Of a DNA stretch of 8,761 bases, positions 1 to 5,996 are shown in pieces; position 1 is the stretch's first letter, and each line of letters starts with the position of its first letter. The notes beneath the pieces are model-generated. The model had not been told where the DNA came from. It ran no database searches and saw only the letters and a list, made by a program, of their open reading frames with translations. The DNA comes from Candidatus Poribacteria bacterium (lineage in GTDB: Bacteria; Poribacteria; WGA-4E; WGA-3G): NCBI GenBank assembly GCA_028824575.1, contig JAPPDN010000670.1:1-8761 (forward strand). The letters are read 5' to 3'. The position numbers and the translations under genes are program-made.

Positions 1-200
1 ATTTCGGTAAGCTGCCGGAGATGATCTCGTTCTTTCAACTGACTCGCGAGAAAATAGATGCTTCTTTTCTCTTTGCAGAACTGCAATAAGAGTTCAGTTT
101 TCCCAACCCTTCTTCTACCGTATAATACGAAAAACTCTGCTATTTCTGACTGAAACATTCGTTCTAAAGCTGATAGTTCTTGGTGTCGATTGATGAACAT
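1..200 (-). CDS. Archaeal-type AAA ATPase, N-terminal part (ATPase_2 / DUF234-associated family)
   Basis: The gene reads right to left from an ATG at 200-198 and leaves the window at position 1, so only about 66 N-terminal residues are present. The translation opens MFINRHQELSALERMF and continues FFVLYGRRRVGKTELLLQFC. That is a Walker A P-loop (GRRRVGKTE, roughly residues 31-39) followed by a beta strand, RSIYFLAS. The start pattern FINR.. EL..LE and the P-loop context YGRRRVGKTEL are characteristic of the archaeal ATPase family (PF01637), often joined to a C-terminal DUF234 nuclease-like domain that would lie outside the window. An AAGGGG sits 6 nt before the ATG on the minus strand, which supports the start. 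It is transcribed divergently from the PSD1 gene. Cellular role is unknown for most members. The ATPase assignment is firm; the presence of DUF234 is only expected from the family. Confidence 0.85.
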   Translation of the reverse strand, partial: MFINRHQELSALERMFQSEIAEFFVLYGRRRVGKTELLLQFCKEKRSIYFLASQLKERDHLRQLTE

Positions 201-222
201 AGGTTTCCCCTTAAACGACTTC

Positions 223-260
223 AAAGTATTATACGCTAAAGTATTATACGCTAAAGTATA
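223..260. repeat. 15-bp tandem direct repeat, about 2.5 copies
   Basis: AAAGTATTATACGCT occurs at 223-237 and again without a gap at 238-252. A third partial copy (AAAGTAT) follows at 253-259. The two full copies are identical. The array lies directly upstream of the minus-strand ATPase start, and each full unit contains TATAAT on the minus strand. Confidence 0.9.
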
Positions 261-272
261 ATTAAAATCCAA
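228..272 (-). promoter_or_regulatory. Candidate sigma70-type promoter of the ATPase gene with duplicated -10 box
   Basis: On the minus strand TATAAT occurs at 248-243 and again at 233-228, 15 bp apart because of the tandem repeat. TTGGAT at 272-267 lies 18 bp upstream of the first TATAAT and is an acceptable -35. The second TATAAT has only a poor -35 match (CTTTAG, 256-251). The initiation region would fall about 25-40 nt before the ATG. The boxes are seen in sequence; promoter activity is inferred. Confidence 0.5.
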
Positions 273-416
273 TGAATTAATGGCAGCAAAATACTGCTAT
301 GAACATATCGACGCTGCAGATATGATGTATACTATTGGTAGAGTCAAACGAACACAAGAAGTTTCACAAAAATGCCTACTATTTTGGGATTGTCTTGAAA
401 TATTGCGTGATTTCCC

Positions 417-446
417 TTGCACATATTTCGTTTTAAATGATATATT
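417..446 (+). promoter_or_regulatory. Candidate promoter of the PSD1 gene
   Basis: TTGCAC at 417-422 (4 of 6 to the -35 consensus) is followed after 18 bp by TATATT at 441-446 (5 of 6 to the -10 consensus). An overlapping TATAGT at 446-451 is an alternative -10. This would give a leader of roughly 95-100 nt before the ATG at 553. The region is A+T-rich, so chance matches are likely. Confidence 0.35.
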
Positions 447-536
447 ATAGTAAACAGTCTTGAAGATAGTTGGACGGACGTTGATATAGGTACTGCCAAC
501 GGGTGAGCACTCGGATATCGCCCTTACACAGGAAAT

Positions 537-544
537 GGAGGAAG
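537..544 (+). promoter_or_regulatory. Ribosome-binding site that fixes the PSD1 start
   Basis: GGAGGAAG lies 8 nt before the ATG at 553. An in-frame ATG at 535 overlaps this site and has only a weak AGGA immediately before it, so initiation at 553 is preferred. The choice also puts the signal peptide closer to the N terminus. Confidence 0.65.
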
Positions 545-552
545 ATTCCATA

Positions 553-3500
553 ATGTCACAGACACAGTTATTACGTTTAGACGCTTCAATATGGGTTCGC
601 ATCGGTTGCATTGGGCTTATAGGTATTCTGTTAGGACTGACAATTGCAGCGCAACCCGCCGATGCCGAGAAACTTCGGTTCGACCGAGATATTCTGCCGA
701 TCTTGTCAGATAAATGTTTCGCGTGCCACGGTCCCGATTCGGCGGTCCGGCAAGCCAATCTACGACTGGACACCAAGGACGGGGCGTTCTCTGCACCGAG
801 CGGTTACCCTATCATTGTTCCGGGTGAACCGGAAAACAGCGAACTTGTCCTCCGTATAACACACGAGAATATTGACGAGCGAATGCCGCCGCAGATTTCC
901 AATCGGCAGCCGACACAGGAACAGATTGATACGCTCATCCAGTGGATTGCTGAGGGTGCCGAATGGGAAGAACACTGGGTCTACAATTTACCCAAGCGGC
1001 TTGAACCACCTGCCGTCGAAAACGCAGCGTGGATCCGCAACCCTATTGACGCGTTTATACTCGGTAAATTAGAGGCTGAAGATCTTATGCCATCGGCGGA
1101 AGCAGACAAACGAACACTTATCCGGCGTTTGAACTTTGATCTGACTGGACTGCTGCCCGCGCCTGCTGAAGTAGAACATTTCTTAAAAGATGATACCCCG
1201 GATGCCTATGAATCACTCGTCAACAGGCTTTTGTCTAAACCTCAGTACGGTGAGCAGTTGGCAATGTATTGGCTTGATCTGGTGCGCTATGCAGATACGA
1301 GCGGTTACCATGCTGACGAAAACGTGAGTATCTGGCCCTATCGAGACTATGTCATAAAAGCGTTTAATGACAATATGCCGTTTGATCAGTTCACGATCGA
1401 AAACCTCGCAGGCGATCTCCTGCCGAACGCTACGCCTGCACAAAAGGTTGCCGCCGGTTATAACCGGCTGAATCAGACGACTTCAGAGGGGGGCGCACAG
1501 GCGAAGGAATACCTCGCAATCTATGCCGCAGACCGCGTACGGACGACTGCATCCGTCTGGTTAGGCGCGACCCTCGGCTGCGCACAGTGTCACGACCATA
1601 AGTTTGACCCCTTCACAGCAAAAGATTTTTACAGTTTCGCAGCGTTTTTCGCTGATGTTAAAGGACCCGGCGTATACGGCGGCGGCAGCAAATGGGAACC
1701 CGTTGTGATGTTACCCACACCTGTACAGGAGTCCGGACTGCGGGACATTGACGACGAATTAACGAAATTGGAACAGATATTCAAGGCATCATCGCCGGGA
1801 TTGGAAGCAGAGCAGACGAAGTGGGAGAACGAGATTCGTTCGCTTCTCGAGTCAACGGAACCTACTGATTTCGCTTGGGTGGACGACGCACAAGCAAACG
1901 GTGGTAGGAATCAAGGGACGTGGACGTTTGTCGGCAAAAGTGAAGCACCTGTTTTCAGTAAATTGTTATCACGTCGCCAGACAACAACAGATGAAAAAAC
2001 CATCCAGCACGCTTTCCAAGGTGCTAATCGGAAGTTTACGCTTGCTGAAGGTGATCAACTGTTTGCCTATATCTGGATTGACCCTGAAGCACCTCCAAAA
2101 ACGGTCATGCTCCAATGGAACGACGGAAATTGGGACCACCGCGCCTTTTGGGGTGAGGATAAAATTGACTTCGGTGGGATTGGCAATGACACGCCCGCTC
2201 ACAAACCGATGGGGCCCCTACCAGAAACAGGCAAATGGATTAGACTTGAAGTAGACCCCGTGGATGTTGGATTAAAACCCGGAAGCGTGTTAAACGGGAT
2301 GGCTTTCGCACAGTTTGGGGGTACTGCCTATTGGGATGTCGCCGGTATTGTGACAACGCGTGGATCCGCAGTGAAACACACACATACGCCACAGGTTATT
2401 GCAGCAATTCAGGTAGATACTTCCGTCAGAACGACAAGCCAACGCGAACAGATTGCAGCGGAGCATCGCCGTATCACACCGGCACTTGACGGTATCCGCA
2501 ATCAGATGGCAGATTTGCGAAAGCAGAAAGCCGAGATTGAAAAGCAGATTCCCTATTCGCTCACCACTGAATCCACACTACCCCGCACAACGCGCGTGCT
2601 ACCAAGGGGCAACTGGATGGACGATTCCGGTGAGATCGTTGAACCGATGATACCGACGTTCCTTGGCGATCTCGGTATCAAAAATCGTCGTCCGACCCGA
2701 TTGGAACTCGCACGATGGGTCGTTTCAAGGGATAACCCGTTGACGGCGCGTGCCTTTGTGAATCGTTTGTGGGCACTCTACTTTGGTACCGGACTGTCCC
2801 GTGTCTTGGATGACCTTGGCGCACAGGGTGAATCGCCTGTACATCCTGAACTCCTCGATTGGCTCGCCGTGGAATTTATGGAGAGCGGTTGGAACGTCAA
2901 ACATATCGTGAAGCTTATCGTCACTTCAAACACCTATCGCCAGTCCTCGAAAGCGACGGAGGTGTTACGCGAAAAGGATGCTTACAATCGCTTAGTCGCA
3001 CGTCAATCAAGTTGGCGGCTCAATGCTGAGACTGTCCGCGATAATGCTTTGCTATTGGGCGGACTCCTTGTTCCCAAAATTGGCGGTCCGAGTGTCCGAC
3101 CCTATCAACCAAAGGGTTACTATTCAAACTTGAACTTCCCAAAGCGTACCTACGTGCATGACAAGGGAGAAAGCCAGTATCGCCGTGGTCTCTATACACA
3201 CTGGCAGCGCACCTTCTTGCATCCAAGTATGATGGCGTTTGATGCTCCGAGTCGTCAGGAGTGTACAGCAGAACGTGCAACCTCCAATACACCGATGCAG
3301 GCACTCACCTTACTCAACGATCCAACTTACGTTGAAGCAGCACGCGTCTTTGCGACGCGAATTATTCAAGAGGGTGGTGAATCGGTTGCTGAGCGTATCA
3401 ACTGGGCGTACCAGTCGGCACTGTCCCGGATGCCGCAGCCGAAAGAGTTAGAGATTATAACAAATCTCTATGAGAAGCACCAAGCCGAGTATATTGCCAA

Positions 3501-3636
3501 TCTTGACGCTGCGGGTGCATTGGGCGCAGTAGGTGAGACACCTGCAACAGAAGCTGTTGAACCTGTCGAACTTGCTGCTTGGACTTCCGTCGGACGGGTG
3601 ATACTGAACTTGCATGAGACGATCACTCGGTACTAA
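553..3636 (+). CDS. Exported PSD1 protein: cytochrome c-like PSCyt1 + DUF1549 (PSCyt2) + DUF1553 (PSD1)
   Basis: The product has 1027 residues. A Sec-type signal peptide spans about residues 14-38 (hydrophobic IGCIGLIGILLGL, likely cleavage after PADA). A cytochrome c-like PSCyt1 domain follows, with heme motif C55-F-A-C58-H59 in ILPILSDKCFACHGPD and a candidate distal methionine in ERMPP (M111). DUF1549/PSCyt2 covers about 163-370 and contains the family hallmark CAQCHDHKFDP (343-353), a second CxxCH. Residues about 435-600 look like the beta-sandwich insert common in these proteins, and 625-667 is probably coiled coil. DUF1553/PSD1 covers about 703-1020, with HPELLDWLA and TSNTYRQSS, and ends in the family-typical AWTSVGRVILNL. 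Length and ends indicate an intact protein. PSD1 proteins normally neighbour DUF1501 proteins, as here. They are presumed to be redox-active envelope proteins linked to polysaccharide use, but the reaction is not established. Domain calls are firm; function is inferred. Confidence 0.95.
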   Translation: MSQTQLLRLDASIWVRIGCIGLIGILLGLTIAAQPADAEKLRFDRDILPILSDKCFACHGPDSAVRQANLRLDTKDGAFSAPSGYPIIVPGEPENSELVLRITHENIDERMPPQISNRQPTQEQIDTLIQWIAEGAEWEEHWVYNLPKRLEPPAVENAAWIRNPIDAFILGKLEAEDLMPSAEADKRTLIRRLNFDLTGLLPAPAEVEHFLKDDTPDAYESLVNRLLSKPQYGEQLAMYWLDLVRYADTSGYHADENVSIWPYRDYVIKAFNDNMPFDQFTIENLAGDLLPNATPAQKVAAGYNRLNQTTSEGGAQAKEYLAIYAADRVRTTASVWLGATLGCAQCHDHKFDPFTAKDFYSFAAFFADVKGPGVYGGGSKWEPVVMLPTPVQESGLRDIDDELTKLEQIFKASSPGLEAEQTKWENEIRSLLESTEPTDFAWVDDAQANGGRNQGTWTFVGKSEAPVFSKLLSRRQTTTDEKTIQHAFQGANRKFTLAEGDQLFAYIWIDPEAPPKTVMLQWNDGNWDHRAFWGEDKIDFGGIGNDTPAHKPMGPLPETGKWIRLEVDPVDVGLKPGSVLNGMAFAQFGGTAYWDVAGIVTTRGSAVKHTHTPQVIAAIQVDTSVRTTSQREQIAAEHRRITPALDGIRNQMADLRKQKAEIEKQIPYSLTTESTLPRTTRVLPRGNWMDDSGEIVEPMIPTFLGDLGIKNRRPTRLELARWVVSRDNPLTARAFVNRLWALYFGTGLSRVLDDLGAQGESPVHPELLDWLAVEFMESGWNVKHIVKLIVTSNTYRQSSKATEVLREKDAYNRLVARQSSWRLNAETVRDNALLLGGLLVPKIGGPSVRPYQPKGYYSNLNFPKRTYVHDKGESQYRRGLYTHWQRTFLHPSMMAFDAPSRQECTAERATSNTPMQALTLLNDPTYVEAARVFATRIIQEGGESVAERINWAYQSALSRMPQPKELEIITNLYEKHQAEYIANLDAAGALGAVGETPATEAVEPVELAAWTSVGRVILNLHETITRY

Positions 3637-3656
3637 TCGTCGCTCGTTTAGATCCA

Positions 3657-3683
3657 GTAGGCGCGGTTTTCAACCGCGCTGCC
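3657..3683. repeat. REP-like palindrome after the PSD1 stop codon
   Basis: GTAG is followed by GCGCGGTT (3661-3668), a TTC loop, and the exact complement AACCGCGC (3672-3679). The stem is 8 bp, extendable by a G-T pair. It begins about 20 nt after the stop at 3636. No T-run follows, so a classic intrinsic terminator is unlikely. It shares its GTAGGC opening and its position after a stop codon with the palindrome at 5767-5786. It could be a dispersed repeat or a 3' mRNA stabiliser. Confidence 0.75.
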
Positions 3684-3711
3684 ATTACGTATTGACAGGA
3701 AACATTCACAA

Positions 3712-3837
3712 ATGGAACGGACGACACGAATTGAACTCGCAAATCAGGACGATCTGGTTGCAGTCAGATTAGGGATTATGAACCCGGAATATGTTCGACG
3801 ATTGACCGTCGAAAACCTAAGCTCCATTAAGTTGTAG
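3712..3837 (+). CDS. Possible small protein, 41 residues, unknown function
   Basis: An ATG preceded by AGGAA (10 nt spacing) opens a 41-residue frame that begins MERTTRIELANQDDL and ends at TAG 3835-3837. The next gene starts 9 nt later, and its ribosome site overlaps this stop, which would suit translational coupling. Residues 16-36 (AVRLGIMNPEYVRRLTVENL) loosely resemble the N-terminal segment of RNA polymerase beta'/A' subunits, where a [IV]-x-[FLI]-G-[IL]-x-[SN]-P-E-x-[IV]-R pattern is typical. The resemblance is short and may be chance, or the ORF may be a gene fragment. No membrane segment or cysteine is present. It could also be non-coding. Confidence 0.4.
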   Translation: MERTTRIELANQDDLVAVRLGIMNPEYVRRLTVENLSSIKL

Positions 3838-3846
3838 GAAAAAATC

Positions 3847-4215
3847 ATGCAAACAAACATATTCACCCTACCAGTCAGTCTTGAGCAGGTTGCTGCCTTG
3901 ATTAAACGAATGCATCCAAAAGACCGACAACAGCTGCTGGCAATGGTGCCGGAGTTGGCCACTGATGCAATCAAACAAAAAGAGTTGATTGACGAGGCGA
4001 ATCAAACTGTTGAGCAACTCAAAGAGGACCTTTTGGCAGAACTCGGAGGAGAGCCGTTATCCTCGGATGAACCTTTCTTAGGTGGGTTCACCCTTGGGCA
4101 ATACCTTGAGTTACCTGAGGCGGAGCGAGCGAAACTTTGGGACGAATGGAGTGAAGTTGCCCTTGAAGACATAGAAGAAGTAGAGGTGCATCCAAATGCG
4201 CTGCCTGCTCGATAA
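3847..4215 (+). CDS. Uncharacterised acidic small protein (122 residues), antitoxin-like in appearance
   Basis: AGGA at 3836-3839 lies 7 nt before the ATG. The N-terminal part (residues about 8-42, LPVSLEQVAALIKRMHPKDRQ then LLAMVPEL) is a helical segment of a type I recall from small cyanobacterial and poribacterial proteins, some of them annotated as antitoxin-like. A charged helix follows (about 46-67). The C-terminal half contains GGFTLGQYLELPEAERAKLW and a strongly acidic tail that ends NALPAR. There is no signal peptide, so it is probably cytoplasmic, unlike its exported neighbours. No toxin partner is visible: the next gene is DUF1501 and the preceding ORF is only 41 residues. Family and function are not recognised with confidence. 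Codon use and the ribosome site support a real gene. Confidence 0.75.
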   Translation: MQTNIFTLPVSLEQVAALIKRMHPKDRQQLLAMVPELATDAIKQKELIDEANQTVEQLKEDLLAELGGEPLSSDEPFLGGFTLGQYLELPEAERAKLWDEWSEVALEDIEEVEVHPNALPAR

Positions 4216-4241
4216 TAAATCAGCGTGAGGTGTTTTTTTTT
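4199..4241 (+). terminator. Weak terminator candidate after the 122-residue gene
   Basis: CGCTG at 4199-4203 can pair with CAGCG at 4221-4225. A run of nine T (4233-4241) follows after a short gap. The stem is only 5 bp, its loop includes the stop codon, and it does not abut the T-run, so it is not a typical intrinsic terminator. The T-run itself is clear. Confidence 0.25.
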
Positions 4242-4260
4242 ATAAAGCGAAGTCCAAGAT

Positions 4261-4285
4261 ATTGAATATGAACTATTCAATTTTT
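4261..4285. repeat. A+T-rich inverted repeat upstream of the DUF1501 gene
   Basis: ATTGAATA (4261-4268) and TATTCAAT (4274-4281) are exact complements around a 5-nt loop, and the right arm runs into TTTTT. The stem has one G-C pair. It could be a weak terminator, or an operator for the promoter candidate just downstream. Confidence 0.4.
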
Positions 4286-4289
4286 CTAT

Positions 4290-4314
4290 TGCGATAATCA
4301 GACGAACAGGAGGT
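4290..4314 (+). promoter_or_regulatory. Candidate extended -10 promoter and strong ribosome site for DUF1501
   Basis: TGCGATAAT at 4290-4298 matches an extended -10 (TGn plus GATAAT, 5 of 6). No good -35 is present at the usual spacing, as expected for extended -10 promoters. AGGAGGT at 4308-4314 is a near-perfect Shine-Dalgarno site 7 nt before the ATG at 4322. This fixes the start there rather than at the in-frame TTG at 4316, which is too close to the site. The ribosome site is secure; the promoter is tentative. Confidence 0.45.
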
Positions 4315-4321
4315 TTTGGAT

Positions 4322-5761
4322 ATGGCTATAGATATTCATGAAGAAACCAATCTTCGTCTTACGAGGCGAACATTTCTGGGGAAAACGGTGCGGAGTGTCG
4401 GATCCCTCGCACTCGCATCCTTACTGACTCCATCAATTATCAATGCTGCGCCGGAGATTGAGAAGTGGCACGGAATTGTTACCGAACCACATGTGCCACC
4501 CAAGGCAAAAACTATTATCCATCTCTGCATGGCAGGCGGTCCCTCGCATCTGGAGACTTTGGATTACAAACCGAAACTCGCAGAACTGCACGGGCAACCG
4601 ATGCCGAAGTCTTTCACCGAAGGACAACCAATTGCACAACTCCAAGGACAGGCGAACTCGCTCAAATGCCTCGGGCCCACACATGAATTCAAAAAGTGGG
4701 GTGAATCCGGTCAAGAGATGAGTACGGCGTTCCCACACATCGGAAGCCTCGCCGACGATATTTGCATCGTCCGCTCTCTGAAAACCGAGCAGATCAATCA
4801 CGACCCGGCACACACGTTCATGAACACCGGTACCGCAATCGCTGGTAGACCGAGCATGGGATCGTGGCTGCTCTACGGGCTTGGGAGTGAAAACGAAAAC
4901 CTGCCGGGCTATGTTGTCCTCACCTCTTCTGGTGGTGGGCAGGACCAACCGATTGCGACACGGCAGTGGCATAGCGGGTTCCTCCCCGGTCAGTTTCAAG
5001 GTGTCCAGTTCCATTCAACCGGCGATCCCGTTCACTATGTCACCAACCCCGGCGGCGTGAACACAGAACAGCAGCGCGATGTGGTAGATACCGTGCAATC
5101 GTTGAACAGTATACTTGACGAGACCGTGGACGACCCAGCAATCTCGACGCGCATTAGTCAGTATGAGATGGCGTTCCGAATGCAAACGAGTGTCCCAGAG
5201 TTAACCGACATCTCCAAAGAACCGCAGCATGTCCTTGATATGTACGGCGCGAAACCCGGGGACGGTTCCTATGCCTCAAACTGCCTACTCGCACGACGAT
5301 TAGCAGAACGCGGCGTGCGCTTTATCCAACTCTACCATCGCGGTTGGGATCATCACGGCGGTATTGAGAACGCTATCAAAACAACCTCTGGCTATGTGGA
5401 TAAGGCAACAGCGGCACTCGTCAACGACCTGAAACAGCGCGGCATGTTAGACGAAACTTTAGTCATCTGGGGTGGCGAATTCGGTCGGACACCGATGGCT
5501 CAAGGCACCGGACGCGACCATCATATCCAAGGATTCTCAATGTGGATGGCAGGGGGTGGCATCAAAGGCGGTATCAGTTACGGGAACACCGATGAGTTAG
5601 GATACAGTGCCGTTGAAAATATCGTGCATGTCCACGATTTCCACGCCACGATGCTACACCTCTTCGGGATTAACCACGAAAAACTGGTCTACCGCTTCCA
5701 AGGCCGAGACTTCCGTCTCACCGATGTCCACGGACACGTCGTCCGCGACATTCTGGCTTAA
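4322..5761 (+). CDS. Tat-exported DUF1501 protein (sulfatase/alkaline-phosphatase-like fold)
   Basis: The product has 479 residues, the usual length for the family. It begins with a twin-arginine signal: LTRRTFLGKT (R15-R16) followed by a hydrophobic stretch SVGSLALASLLTPSIINAA, so it is probably exported folded. The DUF1501 domain (PF07394) fills the rest. Family landmarks are HLCMAGGPSHLETLDYKP (67-84), HDPAHTFMNTG (160-170), GWDHHGG (341-347), WGGEFGRTP (383-391), GRDHH (397-401) and HVHDFHATMLHLFGI (436-450). The histidines and aspartates in these motifs resemble metal ligands of the alkaline phosphatase superfamily, but catalysis is unproven for the family. It is on the same strand as the PSD1 gene but separated from it by about 685 bp holding two small ORFs, whereas the pair is normally adjacent. 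No truncation or frameshift is visible. Confidence 0.95.
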   Translation: MAIDIHEETNLRLTRRTFLGKTVRSVGSLALASLLTPSIINAAPEIEKWHGIVTEPHVPPKAKTIIHLCMAGGPSHLETLDYKPKLAELHGQPMPKSFTEGQPIAQLQGQANSLKCLGPTHEFKKWGESGQEMSTAFPHIGSLADDICIVRSLKTEQINHDPAHTFMNTGTAIAGRPSMGSWLLYGLGSENENLPGYVVLTSSGGGQDQPIATRQWHSGFLPGQFQGVQFHSTGDPVHYVTNPGGVNTEQQRDVVDTVQSLNSILDETVDDPAISTRISQYEMAFRMQTSVPELTDISKEPQHVLDMYGAKPGDGSYASNCLLARRLAERGVRFIQLYHRGWDHHGGIENAIKTTSGYVDKATAALVNDLKQRGMLDETLVIWGGEFGRTPMAQGTGRDHHIQGFSMWMAGGGIKGGISYGNTDELGYSAVENIVHVHDFHATMLHLFGINHEKLVYRFQGRDFRLTDVHGHVVRDILA

Positions 5762-5766
5762 GGGTA

Positions 5767-5786
5767 GTAGGCACGTTCCGCGTGCC
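5767..5786. repeat. REP-like palindrome after the DUF1501 stop codon
   Basis: GTAG is followed by a stem GGCACG (5770-5775) and CGTGCC (5781-5786) with a TTCCG loop. It starts 5 nt after the stop codon. It has the same GTAGGC opening and the same placement as the palindrome at 3657-3683, but with different arm sequences. No T-run follows. Confidence 0.7.
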
Positions 5787-5834
5787 GTTCACTAAGTATC
5801 GGATTCGCCATGTGCCATCAAACTTAAAAATAGC

Positions 5835-5957
5835 AGGACTTACGCAATGCACAATGAATTGCGCTACTACGAACCTGTCTATTTTTGAGAAATACACGTC
5901 CTTCCAAGGGATATCTGCTTGTAGTAAGGTGATTTATCGCCTGTCTGCGTAAGTCCT
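5835..5957. mobile_element. MITE-like element with 12-bp terminal inverted repeats
   Basis: AGGACTTACGCA at 5835-5846 and its exact reverse complement TGCGTAAGTCCT at 5946-5957 bound a 123-bp stretch with no meaningful ORF. The arms continue as imperfect inverted repeats: TACTAC near 5865-5870 matches GTAGTA at 5921-5926 at nearly equal distance from the ends. No clear target-site duplication is visible in the flanks (AAAATAGC and AAGTAGTA). The same 12-mer recurs at 8497-8508. The right end lies 39 nt before the serine hydrolase start, so it may affect that gene's promoter. The parent transposase is not in the window. A small structured RNA is an alternative explanation. Confidence 0.65.
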
Positions 5958-5996
5958 AAGTAGTATATACACTTCAAGGATTTCAGAAAGACTAAT

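Larger units (their letters stand above)
201..552. other. Divergent intergenic region between ATPase and PSD1 genes
   Basis: This stretch of about 350 bases separates two divergent genes. It holds the ATPase ribosome site and tandem repeat near 205-260, an A+T-rich middle, and a candidate forward promoter at 417-446 followed by a leader of about 100 nt. A 56-codon open frame at 280-450 has no ribosome-binding site and no recognisable family, so it is not called. No RNA gene or convincing hairpin was seen. Confidence 0.6.

Noticed and set aside
280..450. 56-codon plus-strand ORF (begins MAAKYCYEHIDAADMM)
   Set aside because: There is no ribosome-binding site before the ATG, no recognisable family, and the PSD1 promoter candidate falls inside it. 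An open frame this short is expected by chance in an A+T-rich spacer.
535..552. Upstream ATG at 535 as the PSD1 start
   Set aside because: The GGAGGAAG ribosome site for the ATG at 553 overlaps this upstream codon, and the upstream ATG itself has a poor ribosome site.
297..776. 159-codon minus-strand ORF opposite the start of the PSD1 gene
   Set aside because: It overlaps the clear PSD1 signal peptide and heme domain on the other strand, has low-complexity serine/arginine-rich composition, and matches no family. It is treated as a shadow frame.
3657..3683. Palindrome after PSD1 read as an intrinsic terminator
   Set aside because: The stem is strong but no T-run follows, and a second palindrome of the same class after DUF1501 also lacks one. 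A repeat-class explanation fits better.
3712..4215. Small ORF pair read as a complete toxin-antitoxin operon
   Set aside because: The first ORF is only 41 residues with no toxin motif, and the second is only antitoxin-like in appearance. A pair cannot be supported from sequence alone.
4433..5014. 193-codon minus-strand ORF inside the DUF1501 gene
   Set aside because: It lies fully antisense to conserved DUF1501 motifs, and its composition reflects the coding strand opposite.
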